A stretch of DNA of 64,000 nucleotides, from contig NC_019675.1 of NCBI RefSeq assembly GCF_000316515.1, forward strand, positions 620,001 through 684,000. Reading direction: 5' to 3'. Origin of the DNA: Cyanobium gracile PCC 6307 (lineage in GTDB: Bacteria; Cyanobacteriota; Cyanobacteriia; PCC-6307; Cyanobiaceae). A program made the position numbers and the translations under genes. The notes under the pieces are model-generated. The model saw nothing but the letters and a program-made list of their open reading frames with translations. It was not told where the DNA came from and did no database searches. This document shows positions 46,615 through 55,315 of the stretch, in pieces. Position 1 is the stretch's first letter. The number at the start of each line of letters is the position of its first letter.

Positions 46615-47712
46615 ATGAGCCTTCGTCCCAGCCGGTTCAAAGACATCCTGAGCCAGCCCCTGCGACGACTCGGTGCCCTCGCCAGAACCGTCGGGCTCGG
46701 GGGCCCACAGGAGACCGCCGACCCCGACCCATCCGCCGCCCCCGCGGAGGAGCCCCCATCGTCGTCGGCGCCGGCACAGGCGTCCTCCATACCTGAGCCC
46801 GCGCCCCAGGAGCCCGGCAGCGGTGCCAGCTGGGTGGCCTTCATTCCCCGCGATCCCCAGTGGTCCCAGGTGCGCTGGTTCATCGAGCCGGCCGACCGGA
46901 AGCGGGCCCAGGCCGAGGGAGCCACCCAGCTGTGCCTGCGCGTCGCCGACGTCACCGGGCTCGATGGGGGGTCCACCCATCCCCACACCCTCCAGGAGGT
47001 GGTGGTCGACAGCCAGGCCAGTGAGTGGTATCTGCCGGTGCCCCTGTCCGGCCGCGACTACCGGGTGGAACTGGGCTTCCGCAAGGGCGGCAGCGGCGGT
47101 TGGATCTCCCTGGCCTTTTCCGCCACCGCCCATGTGCCGGAGCTGGACGGTCCGGCCCTGACCACGCCCGATCCCTTCGTGGCTTTCTCCATGCCTCCCG
47201 CCGCCGAACCGGCACCGGGAGCCGCGCCGGCCGGCGAGATCGTCAACGATCTGCACGAACGGCTCTACCAGAGCGCCACCAGCCCCTGGCGGCGGCTGGG
47301 CCGCGGCTCGGAGGCCTTCCACGAGATCGATTCCGCCGCCGGCCTGCACGGGGCGGGCGGTGTCCTGTCCGACTCCGGCGCGGGTCCCTGGGCCTCCGGC
47401 CGCAGCGGTTCCGGCATCGGTGGGGTGGCCCCCCGGCAGCGTTCCTTCTGGCTGGTGGCCGATGCCGAGCTGATTGTCTATGGAGCCACCGACCCCTCAG
47501 CCCGCCTGAGTATCGGCGGTGAGGTCGTTCCCCTCTCCGCCGATGGCACCTTCCGGCTCCAGGTGCCCTTCCGCGATGGTCAGCAGTTCTACCCGATCGA
47601 GGCGCTGGCGGCCGATGGGGAACAGAAGCGCAGCATCACCATGGAGTTCCGCCGCACCACCCCCCAGGCCAACGTCAATCCCCGCGAAGAGGCCCAGTCG
47701 GAGTGGTTCTGA
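46615..47712 (+). CDS. DUF4912 domain-containing protein
   Basis: A 365-residue protein. The N-terminal 65 residues are basic and then Pro/Ser/Ala low complexity. The globular part begins near residue 70 with WVAFIPRDPQWSQVRWFI and carries the DUF4912 pattern LCLRVADVTGLD and QEVVVDSQASEWYLPVPLSGRDYRVELGF. A second region near 275-350 (SFWLVADAELIVYGATDPSARLSIGGEVVPLSADGTF) resembles an Ig-like or carbohydrate-binding beta-sandwich. No signal peptide. Function unknown; in other bacteria such proteins accompany glycogen or chromosome-related genes, which cannot be tested here. Confidence 0.82.
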   Translation: MSLRPSRFKDILSQPLRRLGALARTVGLGGPQETADPDPSAAPAEEPPSSSAPAQASSIPEPAPQEPGSGASWVAFIPRDPQWSQVRWFIEPADRKRAQAEGATQLCLRVADVTGLDGGSTHPHTLQEVVVDSQASEWYLPVPLSGRDYRVELGFRKGGSGGWISLAFSATAHVPELDGPALTTPDPFVAFSMPPAAEPAPGAAPAGEIVNDLHERLYQSATSPWRRLGRGSEAFHEIDSAAGLHGAGGVLSDSGAGPWASGRSGSGIGGVAPRQRSFWLVADAELIVYGATDPSARLSIGGEVVPLSADGTFRLQVPFRDGQQFYPIEALAADGEQKRSITMEFRRTTPQANVNPREEAQSEWF

Positions 47713-47903
47713 CCGGCCTCCGTGGCTCTCCCGCACCGGCTCTGTGCCGATCGTGATGCTGGCGATCTCACCGGACTTTTCTCGGCGCCTGAAGGTTGGA
47801 GCAGGACTACGCCAGCCAACCTGTGGGATGGAACGGTGCCGGAGGGTGAAACGCTGCCCGGAGGGCGAAATGCTGCGTTGAGGGGCGGCGCTGCCCCCCG
47901 GGA
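47713..47903. other. Intergenic region, nothing definite
   Basis: About 190 bp between convergent genes. A GGGGC-GGCGCT-GCCCC hairpin near 47882-47897 has no T run on either strand. A 40-codon frame from an ATG at 47757 was not accepted. Confidence 0.4.
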
Positions 47904-49082
47904 TCAGACCGAGGGTGGACTCAGGAACAGCGGTTCCATACCTGGGGTTGGCGGTTCCCCGTCGCGGCGCAGGGCGATCCAGCGGAACTCACCGAGCCCG
48001 GCCGGATCCACCAGCCGCAGCAGGGTCTCCCTGCGCTGAAGGAGCTGCGCCAGCGGCGTACCGCTCTCCCGCTGGAGCCCGTGCAGACGCTGGGCCAGAC
48101 CGAGGGCCAGCAGGGCTTCGCCCTGGCGGCAGACGCCCTGGGGCTGCCAGCCACCGGCCCGGGCGGCGACCTCCAGGCTCTCCAGGCAGAGGTGGGCGGT
48201 CAGGTCCCACTGGCCCGGCTCCCGCAGCGGGTCGTCGCTGGCCCTCTGGCGGCGGTAGGCCATCAGGGTGCCGTTGCTGCGCTGGGGCGCGTAGTAACGA
48301 CGGGCCTCGTGGGCGTAGTCGATCACCAGCAGCCAGCCCTGGGCAAGGGCTCCGGCGCAGGCGGCCAGCCAGGGGGCCAGACCGGGATGGAGCTCGCTGC
48401 ACCAGCCCTCGGGGCGACGTCCATCGAGGGGCAGCAGTCCGAGATCGGCCAGCGATGCCAGCATTGCGCCGGACACGGGCTCACCGGCCTCTAGCCGGAG
48501 ACCGTCGTCCTCCAGCACGACCCGTTGGCGGCACCAGCCTTCACCCCGGCGCTCGATCCTCTCCACGGCCAGGGCGTCAAGCACTTCGTGGGCCAACACC
48601 ACCCCGCGCCGCGGGGCATCTGCCAGGGTCCGAAGGTCGGCCCAGCGCACAGGCAGGGGGCAGCTGGCGAGGCGGTGGCGCTGCCGCTCGGCCATGCCGG
48701 CATTCGGCTCGACGAGCACCAGCTCGGTGCGCCCGGCCAGGGAGGGCCAGCCCGTATGGAGCGCCTCGGCCAGCTGCTGGGCCAGCTGTCCCTCTCCCGG
48801 GCCGGTCTCCACCAGGGTCAGGGATTCATCAGCGGGGAGCAGGGCCAGCCACTGGGCCACCTGGGGGGCCAGCAGCCGGGCGAACTCCTCCCCCAGGGAG
48901 GGGGCCGTGGCGAAGTCACCCCCTGGGCCGATCTGGAGCCGGCCGCTGCCGTAGGCGCCATGGTCCGGGTCGTGCAGGGCCCAGTCCATGTAGTCGAGGA
49001 ACGGCACCGAGCCCCCCGCCGCTCGCAGTCGCTGAGCCAGCCAGGCGGGAACCGCCGGGAAGCCAGGGGAGGGAGGGATCAC
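47904..49082 (-). CDS. MidA/NDUFAF7-like SAM-dependent methyltransferase
   Basis: A 392-residue class I methyltransferase. The N-terminal PFLDYMDWALHDPDHGAYGSG and DFATAPSLGEEFARLL are typical of the MidA/NDUFAF7 group. The SAM motif I is LVETGPGEGQLAQQL, and VEPNAGMAERQ with LAHEVLDALAVERIE follow. Relatives methylate an Arg in respiratory complex I; in cyanobacteria an NDH-1 role is possible but unproven. The start is uncertain. I chose GTG 49082; an ATG at 49157 would add 25 basic residues and overlap the divergent TPM gene. Confidence 0.83.
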   Translation of the reverse strand: MIPPSPGFPAVPAWLAQRLRAAGGSVPFLDYMDWALHDPDHGAYGSGRLQIGPGGDFATAPSLGEEFARLLAPQVAQWLALLPADESLTLVETGPGEGQLAQQLAEALHTGWPSLAGRTELVLVEPNAGMAERQRHRLASCPLPVRWADLRTLADAPRRGVVLAHEVLDALAVERIERRGEGWCRQRVVLEDDGLRLEAGEPVSGAMLASLADLGLLPLDGRRPEGWCSELHPGLAPWLAACAGALAQGWLLVIDYAHEARRYYAPQRSNGTLMAYRRQRASDDPLREPGQWDLTAHLCLESLEVAARAGGWQPQGVCRQGEALLALGLAQRLHGLQRESGTPLAQLLQRRETLLRLVDPAGLGEFRWIALRRDGEPPTPGMEPLFLSPPSV

Positions 49083-49117
49083 GCGGCGTCGGGGCGACTC
49101 GGTGAGAATGCTGACCG

Positions 49118-50035
49118 ATGGACGACGGAACGATGGCGATGGCGGCAGCGACGGCACCGATAGCGGCTGCGATGGCGGCTCAGCAACCGCACCGGGATGG
49201 GCAGCAGCGGCGCGGCGTCCTGGCGCGGCGGCTCGGGGCCGCCCTGGCCGGCGTCTGCCTCGTGCTCGTCACCTGGCTGCTGCCGGGCTCCGTCGGACCT
49301 GCCCTGGCGGCGGACAACCCCCAGCTGCTGCCCGATCACCCCACCCCGGTGATCGACCTGGCCAAGGCCCTCACCGACGGCGAACGGGGGGCCCTGGAGA
49401 GCGAACTGGAGGAGTTCGAAGCCACCAGCGGCTGGAAGCTGCGGGTGCTGACCCAGTACGAGCGCACCCCCGGCCTGGCGGTCAAGGGCTTCTGGGACCT
49501 CGATGAGCGCAGCCTGCTGCTGGTGGCCGATCCCCGCGGAGGCAACCTGCTGAACTTCAACGTGGGTGAGGCCCTGTTCGCCCTGATGCCCCGCACCTTC
49601 TGGGTAGAACTCCAGACCCGCTACGGCAACCAGTTCTACGTGCGGGACCACGGGGAGGACGGTTCGATCCTCTCCGCCATCCATGCCGTGAAGGGGTGCC
49701 TGGCCATCGGCGGCTGCCAGGTGGTTCCCGGCCTGCCCCAGGAGCAGTGGATCCTGACGTTGTGCACCTCGATCCTGGGGGGCCTGATCGTCGGGTTCGC
49801 CGCCTTCCCCCGCCAGGAAGGTCGCCGGGTGGAATGGACCTGGGTGCTGCTGCTCTCACCCCTGTGGGTGATTCTGTTCGTCGCCCTGGGCATGGGACCG
49901 ATCATCACCCGTACCCACGACGTGCTGCCCCTGCTGCGCAACGTTCTGGGCTTCCTCGGGGCGGCGGTGCTGGCCTACCTGATCGCCCAGAAGACGCTCG
50001 GCGGTGTGCGGCTGGAGGGTAAGGGGGAGGGCTGA
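49118..50035 (+). CDS. TPM-domain membrane protein, Psb32/TLP18.3-like
   Basis: A 305-residue protein with a signal sequence or first helix at about 38-62 (LAGVCLVLVTWLLPGSVGPALA, likely cut after ALA). A TPM_phosphatase domain follows at about 70-195 (HPTPVIDLAKALTDGERGALESELEEFE, VADPRGGNLLNFNVG). Two more hydrophobic segments lie near the C-terminus (WVLLLSPLWVILFVALGMG and FLGAAVLAYLIAQ). TLP18.3/Psb32 proteins act in photosystem II repair on the lumen side; the assignment is by domain order. The exact start is unclear because ATGs at 49118, 49133 and 49166 are all in frame, and the low-complexity leader suggests a later one. Confidence 0.82.
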   Translation: MDDGTMAMAAATAPIAAAMAAQQPHRDGQQRRGVLARRLGAALAGVCLVLVTWLLPGSVGPALAADNPQLLPDHPTPVIDLAKALTDGERGALESELEEFEATSGWKLRVLTQYERTPGLAVKGFWDLDERSLLLVADPRGGNLLNFNVGEALFALMPRTFWVELQTRYGNQFYVRDHGEDGSILSAIHAVKGCLAIGGCQVVPGLPQEQWILTLCTSILGGLIVGFAAFPRQEGRRVEWTWVLLLSPLWVILFVALGMGPIITRTHDVLPLLRNVLGFLGAAVLAYLIAQKTLGGVRLEGKGEG

Positions 50036-50037
50036 GA

Positions 50038-50784
50038 TCAGGGAGCCGGGGTGCTGACGCGCTCCAGCTGACAGGACAGGCTGGCGTCGTTGCAGACCGG
50101 GGGCACCTGGCGGATGGCCACGTCCTCCCAGACGGTGGCCTCCTCCCTGCGCAGCTGGGCCAGGTTCTGCTCGTAGAAGCGGCGCAGGTCGTTGAGGCGT
50201 TTCACCGGCTGCCCGTAGAAGCTGCGGCCGGCCAGGGTGGGGAAGGAGGCCCACTCGGGCGCCAGGCGGGCCGCCAGATCGGGGGTCAGCTCGCCGCGGT
50301 CGGCCAGGTGCAGGGCACCGCGACGCTGCACCAGAAACAGGGCGGCCTGGTCCTGGGACTCGGGACCGAAGTCGGCGACGCCGAGGGCCCGGGTGACCAT
50401 GTCCCAGGTGAAGGGCATGAACTGGTAGGCCCCGGCGGCGGCACTGGCGTAGCGGGCCGTGCGCATGACCCGGTTGGGATGGCGCTCGAGGGAGTCGAAC
50501 AGGCTGCCGCCGAAGAGGATCCGGTAGCCGATCTCATGGCCATTGGCCCAGGTGCCCTCGGCGTAGCGGATCGTGTTGAGCAGGGCACGCCGCTCGGGGG
50601 TGATGGCAAACACCCGGGGCGCGGCCGGCAGCGGCGTGAGCATCGCGACCCGGGTGGAGTCGGCGGCGGTGGCGGTGCTGCCCCCCCAGGCCAGGGAGCC
50701 CTCGGCGGCCCTGACCGGCCCGGCCAGGCTCAGACCCAGTCCGGCGAGGGCAAGAAGCAGGGGGGTGCGCTGGAGGTTCGGCAA
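50038..50784 (-). CDS. Secreted lysozyme-like glycoside hydrolase (GH104 type)
   Basis: A 248-residue muramidase-like protein starting at TTG 50784. A signal peptide MPNLQRTPLLLALAGLGLSL ends near VRA at residue 26. The catalytic domain follows from about 58 with RALLNTIRYAEGTW, where Glu76 is the presumed acid, then GYRILFGGSLFDSLERHPNRV, ASAAAGAYQFMPFTWD and LGVADFGPESQDQAALFLV. These match the phage-type RrrD/GH104 family seen in cyanobacterial chromosomes. It probably trims peptidoglycan in the periplasm. Its 5' region is unusually AT-rich and folds. Confidence 0.85.
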   Translation of the reverse strand: MPNLQRTPLLLALAGLGLSLAGPVRAAEGSLAWGGSTATAADSTRVAMLTPLPAAPRVFAITPERRALLNTIRYAEGTWANGHEIGYRILFGGSLFDSLERHPNRVMRTARYASAAAGAYQFMPFTWDMVTRALGVADFGPESQDQAALFLVQRRGALHLADRGELTPDLAARLAPEWASFPTLAGRSFYGQPVKRLNDLRRFYEQNLAQLRREEATVWEDVAIRQVPPVCNDASLSCQLERVSTPAP

Positions 50785-51084
50785 GAGAAGAGGTCGTGAA
50801 GGACAAGTGGGGGAAGACCTGTTGCAGGGACAACAGAGTCAATCCGGCTTGATGTGCTTGGTGTGACCAGGTCTTCTGGAGAACGGCAACAGGAAGAACC
50901 AGTGATCCCGGGACGGAGAAAGTGAATTCATGTCGCCGTGAGTTGGCGGTAATTTGCCGATGAATCAGCAGAATCGATTCCTTATTTGTGACGGTCGAAT
51001 AACTGTCTACTGGTATCAAGAATGACGTTTTGCATTCCGGTTACTGCCAGGGACTGATTTCTTCCGGATTCAATGAACAGATGA
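50785..51084. other. AT-rich, structured intergenic region upstream of the lysozyme-like gene
   Basis: Three hundred bases with clearly lower G+C, strongest at about 50920-51080. GAAGACCTG (50813-50821) and CAGGTCTTC (50868-50876) form a perfect 9-bp inverted repeat. Between them lie two smaller stems, GTTG-CAAC and TCAA-TTGA. The element would fold in the leader of the minus-strand lysozyme-like mRNA. No protein gene is credible here. Confidence 0.45.
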
Positions 51085-52185
51085 TCAAATCCTGAAGCCC
51101 TGCCCCATAGGCAGTGCTGATCGTCCCTCCAGCCAGGAGACGAGCGTCTCCGCGGCGGCGGCGGCCCCGTCGACCGCCAGCGGGCCGTGCCGGGGGGGGA
51201 GCAGGGGCAGATCCAGCTCCCAGTCGCCACAGCGGAAGGCCTCCTGGCTCAGCAGCCGATGCCAGCCGTGGTTGCGCAGGTCTTCCTCCAGCACCGGTGC
51301 CTCGGCGAAGCCGATCCGGTGCACCAGATGGATGCCCACCCCCTGGCTGAAGGCCTCGCAGAAGCTGCTGTAGCCGGGCTTGGTGATCAGCCGTCCGGCC
51401 AGGGGCATCAGGTCGAGGGGGCGCACCCCCGGTGGCAGACAGCGGCCATTGGGCACCGTGGCCAGCAGCGGCTCCGGTCCGATGAAGACATGCTCGGGCC
51501 AGCGGGCCAGCAGCGCCGGGTCGATCGCCAGGCCGAGGCCGCCGAAGCTGACCAGCACCACCCGCTCCCACTCCGCCGGCAGGGCCAGGTCCCGGGCCAG
51601 TCGCGCCGGGTCGAGTCGGGGCCGGGAGCTGGTCAGGCCCAACCGCACCTCTGGCACCCCCCAGTCCATCGGCAGGGACAGGGGGCAATGGAGCAGCAGA
51701 TCCCCCTGGCCATAGAGCTGCCGGTGCCGCTCGACCCAGGGCCGGAAGGCCGGGCCCATGGGGGCATGGATCGCATCCCAGCCGAAGCTGGCCAGCCACA
51801 CGAGAGGCGCCTCCAGCCGGCGGGCCAGCAGGGCCGCCGCCGGCGGCACGTCCCCCAGCACCAGAACCGGCTGTCGCTGGGCCTCCAGCCAGCAGGCCTC
51901 GCGCTCCACCAGCGCCGGCAGCTCCTCCTCCAGCCGCTCGAGGGCCGTCAGGGTGGCGGCCGGATCGGCACCGAGGGCATCGGCCTGGATCACCCCCACA
52001 TCCCAGCGGCAGGGACGCACCTCGAAGGGCACAAGTCCGAAGGAGAGCTTCAGAAAGGCCGGCGGCAAGCCGGTGGAGAGCACCAGCCGCCAGTCGGGCC
52101 GTAGGGCGGCGAGTTCGCAGAGCACCGAGGCTGTGCGGGATCCGTGGCCGAAGCCATGGCTGCTGACGCAGGCGTGAATCAGCAA
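51085..52185 (-). CDS. GT-B glycosyltransferase-like protein
   Basis: A 366-residue protein with a glycosyltransferase-like N-terminus, MLIHACVSSHGFGHGSRT, and a C-terminal Rossmann-like half. VVLVSFGGLGLAIDPALLARWPEHVFIGPE precedes a GYSSFCEAFSQGVGIHLVHR acceptor-loop segment of the kind found in UDP-glycosyltransferases and in the arabinokinase-linked family. The substrate is unknown. It overlaps the metallophosphoesterase gene by 7 bp on the same strand, suggesting one transcript. Confidence 0.75.
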   Translation of the reverse strand: MLIHACVSSHGFGHGSRTASVLCELAALRPDWRLVLSTGLPPAFLKLSFGLVPFEVRPCRWDVGVIQADALGADPAATLTALERLEEELPALVEREACWLEAQRQPVLVLGDVPPAAALLARRLEAPLVWLASFGWDAIHAPMGPAFRPWVERHRQLYGQGDLLLHCPLSLPMDWGVPEVRLGLTSSRPRLDPARLARDLALPAEWERVVLVSFGGLGLAIDPALLARWPEHVFIGPEPLLATVPNGRCLPPGVRPLDLMPLAGRLITKPGYSSFCEAFSQGVGIHLVHRIGFAEAPVLEEDLRNHGWHRLLSQEAFRCGDWELDLPLLPPRHGPLAVDGAAAAAETLVSWLEGRSALPMGQGFRI

Positions 52186-53054
52186 GGGCTGAGCACTCCC
52201 GCCGCCGGCAGGGCCGCCGTCCAGAGGGTCTGCTCGTAATGGAGGGCGCCGTCGATGCCGTACCAGCGGTGGCTGATGTGGCGCAGATCGCCGTCGGAGA
52301 AGACGACCCAGCTGAAGTGGCGCAGGGCGCGGCCCTGCTGATCCACGCCATGGCGGGGCACGCAGGCGGTGTTCAGGAAGGCGGTGCCCTGGGCGTCGCG
52401 GCGGAAGCTGAGCCGTTCCCCCTGGTGATGGCAGAGGGCGTGGTGCATGTGGCCGAACACCACCAGCGGCAGCCGGCGGCGGCGGCGGATCTGGTCCACC
52501 GCCAGGGCCAGATCCTGATCCCCCCAGTCACAGGCGGGGGCTTTCCAGTCGCGGCCACAGGGGTCGTCCACCTGGGTGCCCAGGCCGCTGGGGCCGGAAT
52601 GGGCCAGCAGGATCAGGGGCAGCTGGGGATCGGCCGCCAGGGCCGCCCGGCTGATGCGCTCGGCGGACTCCTGCAGGCCCACCGGTCCGTAGACCGATCG
52701 CACCGCCTTCGAGAGGTGGAAGCCGCCGCCGGCGGTGCCGGGACGGGCGCCCACCACGGCCAGCCCGGGGGGACGCAGCTCCCTCAGACCCCAGCCGCAG
52801 TGCCGCTCCCCGAGCAGCTCCAACTGGCGGCGCAGGGTGCGGCCACTGCCGTCCTTGCCCGCATCGTGGTTGCCCAGGACGCAGGCGATCGGCAATTCCA
52901 GGGTGGCGAGCAGTTCGGGAATGCGGCACTTGCCGTCGCTGAGGTCGCCCACCAGCAGCAGGGCATCCGGACGGATCCGATCCAGCACGTCGTGGTCACT
53001 GCGATCCCACTGGTCGTGCAGATCCCCCGCGATGGCGATGTTCAGCTCAGCCAA
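52179..53054 (-). CDS. Metallophosphoesterase of the TIGR04168 type
   Basis: A 291-residue calcineurin-like phosphoesterase, complete for the metal motifs: GDLHDQW (D-x-H, residues 10-12), LLVGDLSDGK, CVLGNHDAGK (GNHD), ILLAHSGPSG and VVFGHMHHAL (GHxH). The size and ALLLVGDLSDGKCRIP stretch fit a family known from cyanobacteria and plants. The substrate is not known. It is divergent from nadA, with 29 bp between starts. Confidence 0.88.
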   Translation of the reverse strand: MAELNIAIAGDLHDQWDRSDHDVLDRIRPDALLLVGDLSDGKCRIPELLATLELPIACVLGNHDAGKDGSGRTLRRQLELLGERHCGWGLRELRPPGLAVVGARPGTAGGGFHLSKAVRSVYGPVGLQESAERISRAALAADPQLPLILLAHSGPSGLGTQVDDPCGRDWKAPACDWGDQDLALAVDQIRRRRRLPLVVFGHMHHALCHHQGERLSFRRDAQGTAFLNTACVPRHGVDQQGRALRHFSWVVFSDGDLRHISHRWYGIDGALHYEQTLWTAALPAAGVLSPC

Positions 53055-53083
53055 TACCGACCGCTTCCTAGAGTGGGATCATC

Positions 53084-54088
53084 GTGCATGAGAAGGGGCA
53101 TCGGTTGGTCTTCACGCAGACGCTGACCCACACGCCCCAACCCAGCCCCGAGGCCTGCCCGCCCGGTGCTGAGCTGCCCGCTGCGATCGAAACGCTCAAG
53201 GACGAGCGCAACGCCATCATCCTGGCCCACTACTACCAGGACGACGCCATCCAGGACTGCGCCGATTTCATCGGTGACTCCCTCGAGCTCTCCCGTCGCG
53301 CCGCCAGCACCGACGCCGAGGTGATCGTCTTCTGCGGCGTCCACTTCATGGCGGAGACCGCCAAGATCCTCAACCCGGGCCGCACGGTGCTGCTGCCCGA
53401 CCTGGAGGCCGGCTGCAGCCTGGCCGACGCCTGTCCGGCCGATGCCTTCGCCGATTTCCGCCAGCGCCACCCGGACCATGTCGTGGTGAGCTACATCAAC
53501 TGCTCCGCGGCGGTGAAGGCCCAGAGCGACCTGATCTGCACCAGCAGCAACGCGGTTCACCTGGTGCAGCAGCTGCCGGCCGATCGCCCGATCCTGTTCG
53601 CCCCCGACCAGAACCTGGGGCGCTGGGTGGCCCGCCAGAGCGGCCGGGAGCTCACCCTCTGGCCCGGCAGCTGCATCGTCCACGAAACCTTCAGCGAGCA
53701 GGCCCTGCTCCGCCTGCGCCAGGAACACCCCGAGGCCGAGGTGATCGCCCATCCGGAGTGTCAGCAGCACCTGCTTGATCTGGCCGACTTCATCGGCTCC
53801 ACCAGCAAGCTGCTGCAGCGCACCCAGACCAGCCCGGCCCCCTCCTTCATCGTGCTCACCGAGCCGGGCATCCTCCATCAGATGCGGCGGCGGGCACCGG
53901 AGAAGATCTTCCATGAAGTCCCAGGGGCCGACGGCTGCAGCTGCAACGCCTGCCCCTACATGCGGCTGAACACCCTGGAGAAGCTGTGGCGGTGCCTGCA
54001 CACCATGGCGCCGGCGATCGAGCTCGACGAGGAGATCCGCCGGCGGGCCCTGGTGCCGATCGAGCGCATGCTGGCGATGAGCGCCTGA
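53084..54088 (+). CDS. nadA: Quinolinate synthase
   Basis: Condenses iminoaspartate with dihydroxyacetone phosphate to quinolinate for NAD synthesis, 334 residues, with a [4Fe-4S] cluster. [45 protein letters not shown] and the cluster Cys in HPECQQ and [10 protein letters not shown] are visible. The start is doubtful. GTG 53084 gives the longest frame, but a TAGAGT box at 53069-53074 is only 9 nt away; a TTG at 53105 would be 30 nt away and would remove seven non-conserved residues. Confidence 0.94.
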   Translation: MHEKGHRLVFTQTLTHTPQPSPEACPPGAELPAAIETLKDERNAIILAHYYQDDAIQDCADFIGDSLELSRRAASTDAEVIVFCGVHFMAETAKILNPGRTVLLPDLEAGCSLADACPADAFADFRQRHPDHVVVSYINCSAAVKAQSDLICTSSNAVHLVQQLPADRPILFAPDQNLGRWVARQSGRELTLWPGSCIVHETFSEQALLRLRQEHPEAEVIAHPECQQHLLDLADFIGSTSKLLQRTQTSPAPSFIVLTEPGILHQMRRRAPEKIFHEVPGADGCSCNACPYMRLNTLEKLWRCLHTMAPAIELDEEIRRRALVPIERMLAMSA

Positions 54089-54122
54089 GGGGCCGACCCG
54101 GACCCCTGGACTCGGCAGCGGC

Positions 54123-55208
54123 TCAGTAGCTGTAGTTGGCCACGAACAGCGAGCCGGCATCGCCGGAGGCTTCGGAGCCGGCCACATAGGCCCCGCGGGC
54201 GGCCGCGCCGTTGGCCCGGGCGCGGGCCAGCAGGGCCGCCTGGCCCGCCGCCGTGTCGTTCCCCTTCCATTCACTGAGGCAGGAGTGCTGCAGGGCCCGG
54301 CCGTAGGAGAAACCCAGGTGCCAGGGGGCCTCCGGGTCGGCGGCATGGATGGCCGAGAGCAGGACGCTGGCCTCCTCCTCCCCCAGTCCCCCCGAGAGGA
54401 ACAGGATCGCCGGCACGGCCGGTGGCACGCTGCGGCGCAGGGTGCGGACGGTGTAGGCCGCCACCTGGGCGGCGCCGGGACGGTCGGGGCCTTCGGCGCC
54501 GGGCAGGGTCATCGAGGGTTTGAGCAGGGTGCCCTCCAGGAACACGCCGTTGCGGCCGAGGGCCTCGTAGACGCTGCGCAGCACCCATTCCTGCACCGCC
54601 GCGGTGGTGAGGATGTCGTGGTCGCCGTCCATCAGGATCTCCGGCTCCACGATCGGCACCAGGCCCTCCTCCTGGGACGTGCGGGCGTAGCGGGCCAGTC
54701 CCCAGGCGTTCTCGCGCACGCACAGCTCCGAGGGGCAGCCGTCGGCGCTGATGCGCAGCACGGCCCGCCATTTGGCGAAGCGGGCACCGCGGGCGTAGGC
54801 CAGGGCCGCCCGCTCCTGCAGTCCGCGGAGGCCCGTGCACCAGGTCTCGCCGGCCAAGCCGCCGGCCAGGGGCTCGACGCCGAGATCCAGCTTGATCCCG
54901 ACCACCAGCCCCTGCTCCTTGAAGAGATCGACGATCGATCCGGCCGGCCGGCCCGGGATCGGGGCCGCCTCCTGGTAGAGGGTTTCCTCGTAGAGGATCA
55001 CGCCGCTGATCGTCTCGCCGAGTCCGGGGGTGGTGGCCAGCAGGGTGCGGTAGGCGCGGCGGTTCTCCTCGCTGTTCTCGAGCCCGATCGCCGCGAAGCG
55101 CTTGCCGATCGTGCCGGTGGATTCGTCCGCCGCCAGCAGGCCGCTGCCCGGTCGGGCGAGGGCGGCCGCGGTGGCTTCCAGCTCCTCGCGATGGGTGTCG
55201 AGTGACAT
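54123..55208 (-). CDS. Class I fructose-bisphosphate aldolase
   Basis: A Schiff-base aldolase of 361 residues that splits fructose 1,6-bisphosphate in glycolysis and can run in the Calvin cycle direction. Lys146 in ARFAKWRAVL and the Schiff-base Lys230 in EGTLLKPSM sit at positions close to rabbit aldolase Lys146 and Lys229. GSGLLAADESTGTIGKRF and LFLSGGLGEEEASVLL are conserved. A TAGCCA box (minus strand, 55234-55239) lies 25 nt before the ATG at 55208; the TTG upstream was rejected. Cyanobacteria usually also have a class II enzyme elsewhere. Confidence 0.94.
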   Translation of the reverse strand: MSLDTHREELEATAAALARPGSGLLAADESTGTIGKRFAAIGLENSEENRRAYRTLLATTPGLGETISGVILYEETLYQEAAPIPGRPAGSIVDLFKEQGLVVGIKLDLGVEPLAGGLAGETWCTGLRGLQERAALAYARGARFAKWRAVLRISADGCPSELCVRENAWGLARYARTSQEEGLVPIVEPEILMDGDHDILTTAAVQEWVLRSVYEALGRNGVFLEGTLLKPSMTLPGAEGPDRPGAAQVAAYTVRTLRRSVPPAVPAILFLSGGLGEEEASVLLSAIHAADPEAPWHLGFSYGRALQHSCLSEWKGNDTAAGQAALLARARANGAAARGAYVAGSEASGDAGSLFVANYSY

Positions 55209-55315
55209 CGGGCCCGCGGTGATGGCTGCCCCATGGCTAACGGCGAGCCCCACCGCCGTCAACGGAACGGGGCCGCCAGGATGCGGTCATTCCCCTGCGG
55301 CGGCAGCAGCACGCC

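Noticed and set aside
50534-51019. Minus-strand frame of 161 codons with a normal-looking N-terminus
   Set aside because: It begins in the AT-rich leader but then runs out of frame through the lysozyme-like coding region; the latter has signal peptide and catalytic motifs.
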